Shown here: one piece after another, positions 26,887 through 36,164 of the stretch
How positions within the stretch are numbered: position 1 is the first letter of the stretch
Layout: every line of letters begins with the position of its first letter
From: Chryseobacterium piscicola
Lineage (GTDB): Bacteria; Bacteroidota; Bacteroidia; Flavobacteriales; Weeksellaceae
Length of the DNA stretch: 64,000 nucleotides
Direction: 5' to 3'
NCBI RefSeq assembly: GCF_900156685.1
Contig: NZ_FTOJ01000001.1
Span: 558,001 to 622,000 of the forward strand
Program-made: the position numbers and the translations under genes
The notes under the pieces: model-generated
Seen by the model: only the letters and a program-made list of their open reading frames with translations
Databases searched by the model: none
What the model was told of the DNA's origin: nothing

Positions 26887-26901
26887 AAACCTCTGAGGTT
26901 T
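26887..26901. repeat. Perfect palindrome AAACCTCTGAGGTTT
   Basis: Seven-base arms around one T, in the 112-bp gap between two minus-strand genes. ACAAACCTCACATG upstream (26868-26881) repeats part of the arm. It resembles the AACCTC/GAGGTTT repeats scattered in flavobacterial intergenic DNA and may also act as a weak terminator. Confidence 0.4.
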
Positions 26902-26931
26902 AAGTAGAATATTTTAAAAGATGATTTTTTG

Positions 26932-27687
26932 TTAAGTGGTTTTTGTTTTCTCTAAAATCTCAATATTTTTCACCACATCACTGCTTTCGCATTTCTTTAA
27001 TTCTTTAGCTAATGTAGAAGAAAGTAATTTAGGATTCAAAATTTGTGATGCAACTTTCGCTGCGGCATAATCTACGATATTGGTTACAGATTCTTTCATG
27101 AAATTTGGTGTGTTTGAAGCAATGACTGCAGTTGCCCAAGAAGTTTCTCGCGCTTTAGAGATAGCAAAATCTAAAATTACATTGTCTTTTCCATTAGAAA
27201 GTTTGTCGATAAGATTTACTGGATAGCAGATTTTATTTAAAGAATCCTGAACTTTTTGATTGATGGATGAAATGACGGTATTAATATTTTCAAAGTCTTT
27301 TTTCAAAGGATTGATTTTCCTGTAAGGCATAATGGATGCCGCAGAAATTCCCAAATCTAGATTGATGTGAGCGTTCATTCCTAGGAAAATATGCTGAAGA
27401 ATCAGAAGATCTTTATTTTTGGTGGCTTCAAAAGCTAGAAACCATGCATTGGTGCATTTTTTTCCTTTCGAATAATTTTCCCAGGCATCTAAATATCTTG
27501 TTGCAAAAGCGATGTCGAGCAGAATCATTCTGGGGTTGTCTTCAAATTTTTTCTGCTGAATTCCCTTCAAAACCTGAGCGGTCATAATTCTGTAGGTACA
27601 CGCAAAATAACCGATTGTGCTTTTGTTTTCTTTGCTCCAGATGATGATGTCGTCTAATTTTTTCAGAACTTCTTCGATGGTTTTCAT
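26932..27687 (-). CDS. DUF5995 family protein
   Basis: A 251-aa soluble helical protein without signal peptide. The motif FLGMNAHINLDLGISAA (about 100-116) together with the ARYLDAWENY-like region identifies the DUF5995 family as I recall it. The two histidines and aspartate of this motif could bind a metal, but no activity is established. The gene stands alone between the XRE regulator and rmuC. Confidence 0.75.
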   Translation of the reverse strand: MKTIEEVLKKLDDIIIWSKENKSTIGYFACTYRIMTAQVLKGIQQKKFEDNPRMILLDIAFATRYLDAWENYSKGKKCTNAWFLAFEATKNKDLLILQHIFLGMNAHINLDLGISAASIMPYRKINPLKKDFENINTVISSINQKVQDSLNKICYPVNLIDKLSNGKDNVILDFAISKARETSWATAVIASNTPNFMKESVTNIVDYAAAKVASQILNPKLLSSTLAKELKKCESSDVVKNIEILEKTKTT

Positions 27688-27719
27688 GGTAGTTTAGTTT
27701 TAAATAAAGATAAGAAAAA

Positions 27720-27739
27720 ACCTCGCAGTGTTGCGAGGT
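27720..27739 (-). terminator. Terminator of the XRE regulator gene
   Basis: Arms ACCTCGCA (27720-27727) and TGCGAGGT (27732-27739), 4-base loop. On the minus strand a T run (complement of 27714-27720) follows the stem. Confidence 0.8.
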
Positions 27740-27744
27740 GAAAT

Positions 27745-28098
27745 TTATGGGGTAGTTATTTTTTCTTTTAATTTATCGTTTTCAACCTTCAGTAGATTGA
27801 CATAATCCATTATATGCTTCAGCATCTCTTGATGAATACTATAATTGTAATAATTTCCTATATTATCGCCCGTTTGGTTTTCAGTATTTATGTTTACTTT
27901 AGCATCATCTTCTTCATAAATGTCTTCAAAAAAAACTTCTAAAAAATCAGCTAATTTTTTCCATTCATCTCGACTTATTTTTACTTCTCCTTTTTCTTTT
28001 CTGCAATAATTTGGAGTAGTTGTGTGTATTACTTCTGCTAACTGTGCTTGTGTAAATCCTTTTCTTGTTCTTGTACTCTGAAGTTTTTCTTTAATCAT
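27745..28098 (-). CDS. XRE-family helix-turn-helix transcriptional regulator
   Basis: A 117-aa protein with an N-terminal HTH_3 domain (about 5-60: RTRKGFTQAQLAEVI as helices 1-2, then TTPNYCRKEKGEVKI for the recognition region). A linker and a C-terminal helix (about 85-117, MLKHIMDYVNLLKVENDKLK) suited to dimerisation follow. The start at 28098 excludes 31 upstream residues of unrelated hydrophobic sequence. It is divergent from a small secreted protein and a GLPGLI gene, and palindromes lie in the gap, so it probably regulates itself and them. Confidence 0.88.
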   Translation of the reverse strand: MIKEKLQSTRTRKGFTQAQLAEVIHTTTPNYCRKEKGEVKISRDEWKKLADFLEVFFEDIYEEDDAKVNINTENQTGDNIGNYYNYSIHQEMLKHIMDYVNLLKVENDKLKEKITTP

Positions 28099-28160
28099 AG
28101 TGTTGTTGTCTTTAAGATTGTTAAGTAAGTAATTTACAAATATGCAAAAAAAAGTATAAA

Positions 28161-28201
28161 ATTGTATTGAAAATGTACAATAAATATGCAATAAAATTGC
28201 A
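28161..28201. promoter_or_regulatory. Two candidate operator palindromes in the divergent promoter region
   Basis: ATTGTA (28161-28166) pairs with TACAAT (28176-28181), and TGCAAT (28187-28192) with ATTGCA (28196-28201). Both share the ATTGNA half-site and lie about 21-23 bp apart centre to centre, as expected for two dimers on the same DNA face. Confidence 0.4.
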
Positions 28202-28234
28202 AGTTGTTTTTCATCTTAATACAATGCTCATTAG

Positions 28235-28242
28235 TAGTTTTG
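28235..28242 (+). promoter_or_regulatory. Candidate -7 element for the small secreted protein gene
   Basis: TAGTTTTG fits TAnnTTTG, 28 bp before the start codon and 33 bp after the candidate operators. Confidence 0.4.
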
Positions 28243-28270
28243 TCATTGTAAACAAATAAATTATATTTAC

Positions 28271-28576
28271 ATGAAAAAATTATTTTTAGTTGCAACAATT
28301 GCTGTTGCGGGATTGGTATTTGGTAAAAACACTACACCAAAAGAGTTAGACGTATTAAAAGAAAATGTAACAGTCAAAAGTTACGTGGAAAATCAAAATG
28401 AGATCAATTACGTTGATTTCAAGTTAAGCAAAGATTTTGAAATGTTGAAAACAAAAACTTTCTTGATGACTTTCTGTGATGACTTGGGATGTGAATCTTA
28501 CGAAGTTGATACAAGTATTTATACTATGGATGATATTTTTAAAATGATTGATTATTGGTTCAATGGCTGGAATTAA
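28271..28576 (+). CDS. Small secreted protein preceding a GLPGLI gene
   Basis: A 101-aa protein with signal peptide (MKKLFLVATIAVAGLVFG). The mature part is acidic, with two cysteines in FCDDLGCESYEVD. No family recognised. It overlaps the GLPGLI gene downstream by 14 bp. A decayed relative in layout, at 35777-36069, has the same signal-peptide style (KKLLFVAALGVAGL) and also precedes a GLPGLI gene, which suggests a two-gene module. Confidence 0.75.
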   Translation: MKKLFLVATIAVAGLVFGKNTTPKELDVLKENVTVKSYVENQNEINYVDFKLSKDFEMLKTKTFLMTFCDDLGCESYEVDTSIYTMDDIFKMIDYWFNGWN

Positions 28577-29363
28577 TGTTGCGAAGAATTTATTGACACT
28601 TATAATGAGCTTATGTATTTATGTAAGCTCGTTGTGTCAAGATGTAAAAACATTTGAGGTAGATTACCTTTTAAGTAGGAAGAGTACTAAAATTGATTCT
28701 TCAAAAGTTCACGAAATTTTTAAGCTTTTTGTTAATGAAGATCACTCAATTTTTATTTCAAAAAGGAAGATTGAGAACGATTCAATTCGAGAGAATTTGA
28801 AAATGACAAAAGGTTTTGGAACTTCTAATAATATTTCACTTTATTCTTTTGAAGAAACTGTACTTTATAAATATCCAGATAATCAAGTGTCATTATATAT
28901 GCATATTCCACATAGTCCTATAGGATATAACGAAAAAGCTCCTCTTGATTGGAAATTGTTAAATGACACTAAACTTGTTAATAATATTGTTTTAAATTCT
29001 GCTGAAATAGTATTTGGAGGGAGGAAATGGCATGCGTGGTATAGCAAAGAGTATTCTATTAATGAGGGGCCGTATAAATTTAAAAACTTGCCTGGACTTA
29101 TTTTTGAGATATATGATGCTGAGAAGATATTTAGTTTTAAACTTATAAAAATTAAAAATAGTAATTCAGTTTTTAATTATAATTATAAAATGTTTTTGAT
29201 TACTAGCAAAGATAAATGTCTTGATGTGGTTGATACTTATATTAACAATCCTGCGCCTCAACTTACGAAGATTTTTACTCAAGAGTCAAGAGATAGAATC
29301 AAAAAAAATAGTATTGAAAGAAATAAAAACAAATATCATATAGAAAAGGATTTTGAATATTGA
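28563..29363 (+). CDS. GLPGLI family secreted protein
   Basis: A 266-aa secreted protein from ATG 28563 (28548 would add five residues). Signal segment about 8-27, ending SSLCQ. The family motif appears as GPYKFKNLPGLIFEIYD, preceded by the conserved FGGRKWHAWYSKEY. GLPGLI proteins (TIGR01200) are common in Bacteroidota and have no known function. It is coupled to the small secreted protein gene and ends before a hairpin terminator. The mature C-terminus is lysine- and asparagine-rich. Confidence 0.85.
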   Translation: MAGINVAKNLLTLIMSLCIYVSSLCQDVKTFEVDYLLSRKSTKIDSSKVHEIFKLFVNEDHSIFISKRKIENDSIRENLKMTKGFGTSNNISLYSFEETVLYKYPDNQVSLYMHIPHSPIGYNEKAPLDWKLLNDTKLVNNIVLNSAEIVFGGRKWHAWYSKEYSINEGPYKFKNLPGLIFEIYDAEKIFSFKLIKIKNSNSVFNYNYKMFLITSKDKCLDVVDTYINNPAPQLTKIFTQESRDRIKKNSIERNKNKYHIEKDFEY

Positions 29364-29400
29364 TATTTATCAATGTTATTGTTATATACGTTCAAAATAC

Positions 29401-29429
29401 AGACCTTGCAAAATTTGTGAGGTCTTTTT
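29401..29429 (+). terminator. Terminator after the GLPGLI gene
   Basis: AGACCT (29401-29406) pairs with AGGTCT (29420-29425), and an inner stem GCAAA/TTTGT extends it. A T run follows. Confidence 0.75.
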
Positions 29430-29431
29430 AT

Positions 29432-29959
29432 TTAAGGATTCTCTTTTGCAATCTCATCATGATGCTTTAAGTAAAGAGGTAGTGCAGCAGAGCCATACCA
29501 AGGGAGAATTTCATAATTGAAAACTCCAGCCGAAACTGCGGGGTCTGTTTTTACCCAAGACTCTGCTTCTTCTTTAGATTTTGTATTGAAAATAAACATT
29601 CCACGGTAGTCTCGTTGGTTTTTTCCTGAAAAAGGTCCTGCAACTACTATTTTTCCTTCTTTGGCTAATCTTCCGATATTGCTCATGTGCCCTTTCATCA
29701 GGTCTCCTATTTTTGTTTTATCATCAATTTTTGCGGAACCTGTTGTGAGCATTACAATGACATAAGGTTTCATTCCGTACTTGTCTGCTCCTAATGAATC
29801 TGCTAGTTTTTGATTAAAACTAGAGGTTTTTTCTGCAACCGAACCGTTTTGTCCGGGTTTTCCATCTTCACCAGGTTTTCCGTCTTCTCCTTTCATGTAA
29901 ATAACACAAGACATTAAAGTTGATGAGATTAAAATTAAGGCAATTAGTTTTTTCATCAT
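29432..29959 (-). CDS. Lipoprotein with collagen-like repeat and YCII-like domain
   Basis: A 175-aa lipoprotein (lipobox STLMSC, C18). Directly after it stands a short Gly-X-Y run, GEDGKPGEDGKPGQNG (about 24-39). The rest matches the YCII-like dimeric fold: KIDDKTKIGDLMKGHMSNIG, GKIVVAGPFSGKN, RGMFIFNTKSKEEAESWV. YCII domains are small enzymes or binders related to muconolactone isomerase fold; the function here is unknown. Secretion of such a domain is unusual. It starts 12 bp from the end of pncB. Confidence 0.82.
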   Translation of the reverse strand: MMKKLIALILISSTLMSCVIYMKGEDGKPGEDGKPGQNGSVAEKTSSFNQKLADSLGADKYGMKPYVIVMLTTGSAKIDDKTKIGDLMKGHMSNIGRLAKEGKIVVAGPFSGKNQRDYRGMFIFNTKSKEEAESWVKTDPAVSAGVFNYEILPWYGSAALPLYLKHHDEIAKENP

Positions 29960-29971
29960 TGTATATTTTGG

Positions 29972-31141
29972 TTAATCTTTAATTCTTAAAAACTCTTTCG
30001 CCAGTTCAATCATTTTCGGATCGCCGGTGTATTTTCCGTGTTCGTCGGAGAGTTTCACAGTGGGAATCCATTCTTTGTTTAAAGCTTGTACGCCAATTAA
30101 TTTCATTACGATATTCATTGGTTTTAAACCTACATCGTTGGTCAGATTGGTTCCGATTCCGAAAGAAACGCCTATTTTTCCTTTGCAGTAATTGGTAATT
30201 TCTTCTACTTTTTCAAGATTCAAGGCATCAGAAAAGATGATGTATTTAAATAAGGGATTAATTCCATGAGAGGTGTAATGTGCGATGGTTTTATCTGCGA
30301 AATCCAGAGGGTCGCCGCTGTCGTGACGTACTCCGTCAAAAAGTTTAGCAAATTTTTTATCAAACTGCTGGAAGAAAACATCTGTTGTGTAAGTGTCTGA
30401 AAGCGCTACTCCCAAATCTCCTCTGTACACGTCTACCCAATGTTCTAAAGCCAATTCGTTTGCTACTTTAAATCCAAACTCTGCGCCGTGAAACATAAAC
30501 CATTCGTGAGCATGCGTGCCGATTGGTTTTACACCGTATTTCATTGCAAAATGCACGTTTGAGCTTCCGATGAATGTAGATTTTTTTTTCTGAGTCAAAG
30601 CTTCCATCACGAGATTCTGAACTTTATAAGAATGTCTTCTTCTGGTGCCGAATTCTGCGAAATTGACGCCTAATTTGTTTAAATAATCAGCTTTCTCAAT
30701 GGTTTTATTCATCACAACTTCGTTAGAGTCTCTTTCCAAATGATTCATTTCGTAATGCAACTCGCTTATTAAAGCCAATAATGGGACTTCCCAAAGTATC
30801 GTTCGGTACCAAAGTCCTTCAACGGTAACTGATAAATCGTTTCCTGTCTGTACAATTTTCACTTCAGAAGGATCATAATGGTAGCCTTCTAGAAAATCCA
30901 GATAGGGTAAATTTAAATAGGGGCAGGTTTTGGCTAGAAACTTTTTTTCATCTTTGGTTAATTTGAGTTCTGCCATTTTATTGACAGTTTCTCTTAAAGC
31001 ATCATCAAAGCCTTCTGGGAAATGGTGTTTACCGCGATTGATAAATTCGTATTTTACAGTTTGACATGGGAAGAGTTTTACCACCGCATTTTGCATGGTA
31101 ATTTTATAAAAATCGTTGTCTAGAATAGAGTTGAAAGTCAT
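29972..31141 (-). CDS. pncB: Nicotinate phosphoribosyltransferase
   Basis: A 389-aa enzyme of the NAD salvage pathway, joining nicotinate to PRPP. Signatures include NDFYKITMQNAV at the N-terminus, EFGTRRRHSYKVQ with the phosphorylated histidine region, GTHAHEWFMFHG and RHDSGDPLDFADK. The start at 31141 fits the family; the nine upstream residues do not. The downstream lipoprotein gene follows by 12 bp and may be cotranscribed. Confidence 0.95.
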   Translation of the reverse strand: MTFNSILDNDFYKITMQNAVVKLFPCQTVKYEFINRGKHHFPEGFDDALRETVNKMAELKLTKDEKKFLAKTCPYLNLPYLDFLEGYHYDPSEVKIVQTGNDLSVTVEGLWYRTILWEVPLLALISELHYEMNHLERDSNEVVMNKTIEKADYLNKLGVNFAEFGTRRRHSYKVQNLVMEALTQKKKSTFIGSSNVHFAMKYGVKPIGTHAHEWFMFHGAEFGFKVANELALEHWVDVYRGDLGVALSDTYTTDVFFQQFDKKFAKLFDGVRHDSGDPLDFADKTIAHYTSHGINPLFKYIIFSDALNLEKVEEITNYCKGKIGVSFGIGTNLTNDVGLKPMNIVMKLIGVQALNKEWIPTVKLSDEHGKYTGDPKMIELAKEFLRIKD

Positions 31142-31248
31142 ATTTTTCCTTTTGTGTATTTTTAACACAAATTTAATTAATTCAAAATAAAAATCGTCTA
31201 AATTTAAGACGATTTTTTAAATATTGTAATGATTTTCTTATTCTGTTC

Positions 31249-31725
31249 TTACTTTCCTAAATAAGAATTATACATCCAAACTTCTTTTTCCTGCTCAGTA
31301 ATATAGTCGCTCATTTGCGAGTTGGTGCCTTCGTCGCCGGCCTTCTCTGTAATGTCTAGAAGCTCTCTTTGTAAATCAATCACCACTTTGAAAGAATTTA
31401 AAATGATTTCAACGCTTTTATTACCATCGTTTACTTCTTTACTTTCTTTAATTGTAGAAACCTTAAGGTAATCTGAGTAATTATGAGCCGGAGTTGCTCC
31501 AAGAGTTAAGATCCTCTCTGCAATTTCGTCGATTTTTAAAACTAAGCTGTTATAGAGTTCTTCAAATTTAGGATGCAGTGTGAAGAACTGTTCGCCTTTG
31601 ATGTTCCAGTGAGAGCCTCTTGTGTTTTGATAGAACACGGAATAGTTGGCTAAAAGAAGATTTAATTTTTCTGATATGTTTTGGCAATCGGATTCCTGTA
31701 GGCCGATTATGTTTGCGTTTTTCAT
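31249..31725 (-). CDS. dps: Dps-family ferritin-like protein
   Basis: A 158-aa four-helix protein. The ferroxidase motif TRGSHWNIKGEQFFTLHPKFEELY, cited here as SHWNIKG and HPKFEELY, carries the conserved His and Glu/Asp ligands, and IDEIAERILTLG follows. Dps dodecamers oxidise and store iron with H2O2 and protect DNA. Length is typical. Single gene. Confidence 0.93.
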   Translation of the reverse strand: MKNANIIGLQESDCQNISEKLNLLLANYSVFYQNTRGSHWNIKGEQFFTLHPKFEELYNSLVLKIDEIAERILTLGATPAHNYSDYLKVSTIKESKEVNDGNKSVEIILNSFKVVIDLQRELLDITEKAGDEGTNSQMSDYITEQEKEVWMYNSYLGK

Positions 31726-32128
31726 AATTTTATTATTTATACTGAATCATTGTAAAAATTATGCCATAAGTATTTTTGGTTAATATTAATATTGTTGATT
31801 TACATGAATAGACATTTTTTGGGATGGTTTGCGAAATTATCTAAGTCCAATATACCTTTTAGTTATAAATCGGATAAGCCATTTTTTAATGCAAAAATTA
31901 AAGTTTTGAGATAACAACAGTTTCAATTCGTTTTATTAATAAGGGTTGTCTTATTTTTCTGAAGAAATATATCCATGATATTTGAAGGATTAAAAAAGTA
32001 GCAGTAGTCATGGGGTTTATTTTGTAAGTTTCTGTTAATTAAATTTTAAGTAAAGAAATTTTTAATTTCAACCGTTTGTAGATTAAAAAATTATCACTAC
32101 TTTTGCAAACTAAAATAAAAGCAATTAA
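31726..32128. other. Intergenic region between dps and the str operon
   Basis: A 403-bp AT-rich gap between divergent genes. Apart from the rpsL promoter at 32075-32105 I see no gene or strong hairpin. A minus-strand promoter for dps could not be identified. Confidence 0.5.
32075..32105 (+). promoter_or_regulatory. Promoter of the str operon
   Basis: TTTG (32075-32078) and TACTTTTG (32098-32105) with exactly 19 bases between: a near-perfect Bacteroidota promoter. The rpsL start is 23 bp downstream. Confidence 0.75.
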
Positions 32129-32542
32129 ATGCCTACTATTCAACAATTAGTTAGAAAAGGAAGAGTCGCACTTACCAAGAAGAGTAAATCGGCTGCACTT
32201 GATTCTTGTCCACAAAGACGAGGTGTATGTACGAGAGTATATACTACCACACCTAAGAAACCAAACTCTGCACTTAGAAAAGTTGCAAGGGTAAGACTTT
32301 CAAACGGTAAAGAAGTTAACGCCTATATCCCAGGTGAAGGACATAATCTTCAAGAGCACTCGATAGTATTGGTACGCGGGGGGAGAGTAAAAGATTTACC
32401 AGGAGTAAGATACCACATCGTAAGAGGTGCGTTGGATACTGCTGGAGTAAGTGGTAGAACTCAAAGAAGATCTAAGTATGGAGCTAAGAGACCTAAGCCA
32501 GGTCAAGCTGCAGCTGCACCGGCTAAAGGAAAGAAAAAATAA
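32129..32542 (+). CDS. rpsL: 30S ribosomal protein S12
   Basis: A 137-aa decoding-centre protein. The segment [11 protein letters not shown] with the conserved lysine and the loop [16 protein letters not shown] are present; both streptomycin-relevant lysines are wild type. The Bacteroidota-style basic, Ala/Pro/Lys tail ([11 protein letters not shown]) extends beyond the E. coli protein. First gene of str operon, 23 bp before rpsG. Confidence 0.97.
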   Translation: MPTIQQLVRKGRVALTKKSKSAALDSCPQRRGVCTRVYTTTPKKPNSALRKVARVRLSNGKEVNAYIPGEGHNLQEHSIVLVRGGRVKDLPGVRYHIVRGALDTAGVSGRTQRRSKYGAKRPKPGQAAAAPAKGKKK

Positions 32543-32565
32543 TCATTAAATAAGGTACAGAAACA

Positions 32566-33042
32566 ATGAGAAAGACAAAAGCGAAAAAAAGACCGTTGTT
32601 ACCAGATCCAAAGTTTAATGATCAATTGGTAACTAGATTTGTAAACAACTTGATGCTAGATGGTAAAAAATCTATCGCATTCAAAATATTCTATGACGCA
32701 TTAGACCTTGTAGAAGCAAAAAAAGGAGAAACTGAAAAGACAGCCCTTGAAATCTGGAAAGATGCATTAACTAACGTTATGCCTCACGTAGAAGTACGTT
32801 CTAGAAGAGTAGGTGGAGCAAACTTTCAGATTCCTATGCCAATCAGAGCAGATAGAAAAATTTCTATGGCAATGAAATGGTTAATCCTTTACTCTAAAAA
32901 GAGAAATGATAAGTCAATGGCTTTGAAATTGGCTAACGAAGTTGTAGCGGCTTCTAGAGAAGAAGGTGCTGCATACAAGAAAAAATCTGATACTCACAAG
33001 ATGGCAGAAGCTAATAAAGCTTTCTCTCACTTTAAATTCTAA
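32566..33042 (+). CDS. rpsG: 30S ribosomal protein S7
   Basis: A 158-aa 16S rRNA-binding protein of the 30S head. Typical sequences include [17 protein letters not shown] at the start, [12 protein letters not shown] and [14 protein letters not shown]. Located between rpsL and fusA with a 6-bp gap to fusA. Confidence 0.97.
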   Translation: MRKTKAKKRPLLPDPKFNDQLVTRFVNNLMLDGKKSIAFKIFYDALDLVEAKKGETEKTALEIWKDALTNVMPHVEVRSRRVGGANFQIPMPIRADRKISMAMKWLILYSKKRNDKSMALKLANEVVAASREEGAAYKKKSDTHKMAEANKAFSHFKF

Positions 33043-33048
33043 TTAGAA

Positions 33049-35166
33049 ATGAGTAGAGATCTTAAATTTACAAGAAATATTGGTATTGCTGCGCACATTG
33101 ATGCTGGTAAAACTACCACTACAGAAAGAATCTTATTTTATACTGGTGTAAACCACAAAATTGGTGAGGTTCACGATGGTGCTTCTACAATGGACTGGAT
33201 GGAGCAGGAAGCAGAAAGAGGTATCACTATTACTTCTGCTGCAACTACTTGTTCTTGGAATTTCCCAACAGACCAAGGTAAAAAATTACCAGAAACTCAA
33301 CCTTACCACTTCAACATCATCGATACACCGGGACACGTTGACTTCACAGTAGAAGTAAACAGATCTTTGAGAGTATTAGATGGTTTGGTATTCCTTTTCT
33401 CTGCAGTAGATGGAGTAGAGCCTCAGTCTGAAACAAACTGGAGACTTGCTGACAACTATAAAGTAGCGAGAATGGGATTCGTAAACAAAATGGACCGTCA
33501 AGGTGCTGACTTCCTTAACGTGGTAAACCAGGTTAAGACAATGTTAGGATCTAATGCTGTTCCAATCGTTTTACCAATTGGTGCTGAAGAAGATTTCAAA
33601 GGTGTAGTTGATTTAATTAAAAACAGAGCTATCGTTTGGGACGAAGCAGGACAAGGAGCTACTTTCGAAGTAGTGCCAATTCCTGAAGACATGAAAGCGG
33701 AAGTTTTGGAATACAGAGAGAAATTAGTTGAAGCAGTTGCTGATTATGATGATACTTTGATGGAGAAATTCTTCGAAGATCCAGATTCAATTTCAGAAGA
33801 CGAAATCAACGAAGCTCTTAGAAAAGCTACTATCGATTTATCTATTATCCCAATGACTTGTGGTTCTTCATTCAAAAATAAAGGAGTACAGTTCATGTTG
33901 GATGCAGTATGTAAATACTTGCCTTCTCCATTGGATAAAGATGATATCAAAGGTACAGACCCAAGAACAGATCTTGATATTACAAGAAAACCATCTGTAG
34001 ATGAGCCTTTCGCAGCTTTGGCATTTAAGATTGCTACCGATCCTTTCGTAGGAAGATTAGCATTCTTCAGAGCTTACTCTGGAAGACTAGATGCAGGTTC
34101 TTATATCTTGAACACTCGTTCAGGAGATAAAGAAAGAATCTCTAGAATCTATCAGATGCACGCTAACAAGCAAAATCCTGTAGAATATATTGAAGCAGGA
34201 GATATTGGTGCAGCGGTAGGTTTCAAATCTATCAAAACTGGTGATACCATGTGTGACGAGAAAAACCCAATCGTTCTAGAATCGATGGTTTTCCCAGATC
34301 CGGTAATTGGTATCGCTGTAGAACCTAAAACTAAAGCAGATCAGGATAAAATGGGTAACGCTCTAGCTAAACTAGCTGAAGAAGATCCTACTTTCCAGGT
34401 TAAAACTGATGAAGCTTCTGGTCAAACGATTATCTCAGGAATGGGTGAACTTCACCTTGATATTCTTGTAGATCGTATGAGAAGAGAATTCAAAGTTGAA
34501 GTAAACCAAGGTCAGCCTCAGGTAGAATACAAAGAAAATCTTACAAGAGTTGCTCAGCACAGAGAAGTTTACAAAAAACAATCTGGTGGTAAAGGTAAAT
34601 TTGCGGATATCGTATTTGAATTAGGACCTGCTGACGAAGGTAAAATTGGTTTAGAATTCGTTAATGAAATCAAAGGTGGTAACGTTCCTAGAGAATTTGT
34701 TCCTGCTATTGAAAAAGGCTTTAAAGCTGCAATGAAAAACGGTCCTTTGGCTGGTTTCGAAGTTGAAGGTATTAAAGTAACTCTTAAAGACGGATCTTTC
34801 CACGCGGTGGATTCTGATGCACTTTCTTTTGAATTAGCTGCAAAATTAGGATTTAAAGAAGCGGGACGTGCTGCTAAGCCAGTAATTATGGAGCCTATTA
34901 TGAAATTGGAGGTTGTAACTCCGGAAGAATATATGGGTAACATCATTGGTGACCTTAACAAGAGAAGAGGTACTATCAGTGGACAAGAAGAAAAGAACGG
35001 TGCCGTTGTTATCAAAGGTTCAGTTCCATTATCTGAAATGTTCGGATATGTTACGACTCTAAGAACACTTTCATCAGGAAGAGCTACCTCTTCTATGGAA
35101 TTAGAGAAGTACCAGGCTACTCCTCAAAACGTTGCTGAAGATATCATTGCTAAAGCAAAAGGTTAA
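33049..35166 (+). CDS. fusA: Elongation factor G
   Basis: A 705-aa translational GTPase that drives tRNA-mRNA translocation. G1 is [12 protein letters not shown]2 lies in [12 protein letters not shown]3 is DTPGHVDFT and G4 NKMDRQGAD. Domains II-V follow, with [10 protein letters not shown] in domain III and [13 protein letters not shown] in domain V. Full length, one paralogue visible in this window, encoded in the str operon between rpsG and rpsJ. Confidence 0.98.
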   Translation: MSRDLKFTRNIGIAAHIDAGKTTTTERILFYTGVNHKIGEVHDGASTMDWMEQEAERGITITSAATTCSWNFPTDQGKKLPETQPYHFNIIDTPGHVDFTVEVNRSLRVLDGLVFLFSAVDGVEPQSETNWRLADNYKVARMGFVNKMDRQGADFLNVVNQVKTMLGSNAVPIVLPIGAEEDFKGVVDLIKNRAIVWDEAGQGATFEVVPIPEDMKAEVLEYREKLVEAVADYDDTLMEKFFEDPDSISEDEINEALRKATIDLSIIPMTCGSSFKNKGVQFMLDAVCKYLPSPLDKDDIKGTDPRTDLDITRKPSVDEPFAALAFKIATDPFVGRLAFFRAYSGRLDAGSYILNTRSGDKERISRIYQMHANKQNPVEYIEAGDIGAAVGFKSIKTGDTMCDEKNPIVLESMVFPDPVIGIAVEPKTKADQDKMGNALAKLAEEDPTFQVKTDEASGQTIISGMGELHLDILVDRMRREFKVEVNQGQPQVEYKENLTRVAQHREVYKKQSGGKGKFADIVFELGPADEGKIGLEFVNEIKGGNVPREFVPAIEKGFKAAMKNGPLAGFEVEGIKVTLKDGSFHAVDSDALSFELAAKLGFKEAGRAAKPVIMEPIMKLEVVTPEEYMGNIIGDLNKRRGTISGQEEKNGAVVIKGSVPLSEMFGYVTTLRTLSSGRATSSMELEKYQATPQNVAEDIIAKAKG

Positions 35167-35183
35167 TTTTTTAAATCAAAGAA

Positions 35184-35489
35184 ATGTCACAAAGAATCAG
35201 AATAAAACTAAAATCTTACGATTACAACTTGGTAGACAAGTCTGCTGAGAAAATCGTAAAAACGGTAAAGGCTACTGGTGCTGTTGTAAACGGACCAATT
35301 CCATTGCCAACAAATAAGAGAATCTTTACAGTACTAAGATCTCCGCACGTAAACAAGAAAGCAAGAGAGCAGTTCCAATTATCAGCTCACAAGAGATTGA
35401 TGGATATCTACTCTTCTTCTTCTAAAACTGTTGATGCTCTAATGAAATTAGAACTTCCTTCAGGTGTAGACGTAGAAATTAAAGTGTGA
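35184..35489 (+). CDS. rpsJ: 30S ribosomal protein S10
   Basis: A 101-aa protein ([20 protein letters not shown]), also the transcription antitermination factor NusE. The conserved [19 protein letters not shown] segment is present. It lies 17 bp after fusA. In most bacteria rplC follows directly; here a terminator and a 9-kb accessory block intervene. Confidence 0.97.
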   Translation: MSQRIRIKLKSYDYNLVDKSAEKIVKTVKATGAVVNGPIPLPTNKRIFTVLRSPHVNKKAREQFQLSAHKRLMDIYSSSSKTVDALMKLELPSGVDVEIKV

Positions 35490-35522
35490 TAATTGAGCCT
35501 TTTGGCTTATCATCTTAAATAT

Positions 35523-35555
35523 AAATCCCTTTTCGAAAGAAGAGGGATTTTTTTT
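35523..35555 (+). terminator. Terminator after rpsJ
   Basis: ATCCCTTTT (35525-35533) pairs with AAGAGGGAT (35540-35548), extended by AAA/TTT, followed by eight T. Its sequence is nearly identical to the terminator at 37007-37034. Confidence 0.85.
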
Positions 35556-35776
35556 ATTTAATTTTTAAGAAATTTTAACAATTGTATTTTGAAAATGTTT
35601 AGTCATAATCCATTGTTATTTCTCTATTTTAGTTAAAAGAACATGAATTTGTTTAAATCTCATAATTTTGATTTAACATAATATAATAATTCACTTTTTT
35701 ATCTAAAAAATTTGCATACTTTTAGTTTTAATATTAGTTTTAATTTTGAAGTGTTAGACAAAAAAAATTAACATTT

Positions 35777-36069
35777 ATGAAAAATTATTATTTGTAGCAG
35801 CTTTGGGAGTTGCGGGATTGATGAGCGCTTAGGATGCTAAAGTACAAACATCAAAGAGTGAAAGATTTAGCAAATGGGATACGGGAGTTAAGACAAAAGC
35901 TGTTTTTTATAATTGGGTTCAAATAGTTTCTCCTTGTGGAGCAGTATATTATTTGGCATACGAAAGTTATGTTGGATGTACAATAGATGAGTTATATTCA
36001 GATATAGCAATATTTAATTATGCAAAATGTGGAGTAACTGGTTTTGAATACCAAGGTGGATATTCTTAA
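35777..36069 (+). pseudogene. Decayed small secreted protein gene
   Basis: With one extra A in the run at 35780-35784, the frame would read MKKLLFVAALGVAGLMSA, a good signal peptide, then a TAG where CAG (Q) is expected, then DAKVQTSKSERFSKWDTGVK and about 60 further residues to TAA at 36067-36069. So one frameshift and one nonsense change separate it from an intact gene of about 97 aa. It has four cysteines-type residues spaced as in SPCGAVYY, VGCTIDEL and AKCGVTG. It precedes a GLPGLI gene, as at 28271. Assembly error is an alternative. Confidence 0.65.
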
Positions 36070-36164
36070 AGTTGTAATAAAATAGTGAGAGTTGTATAAA
36101 ATAACTCTTTTTTTTTGAACGGAAATCTTTTATAATAATTATTTAATTAAAATATAGGCTAAAT

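Noticed and set aside
27745..29363. XRE regulator plus small protein as a toxin-antitoxin system
   Set aside because: The small partner has a signal peptide and is coupled to a GLPGLI gene on the opposite strand, unlike toxin-antitoxin operons.
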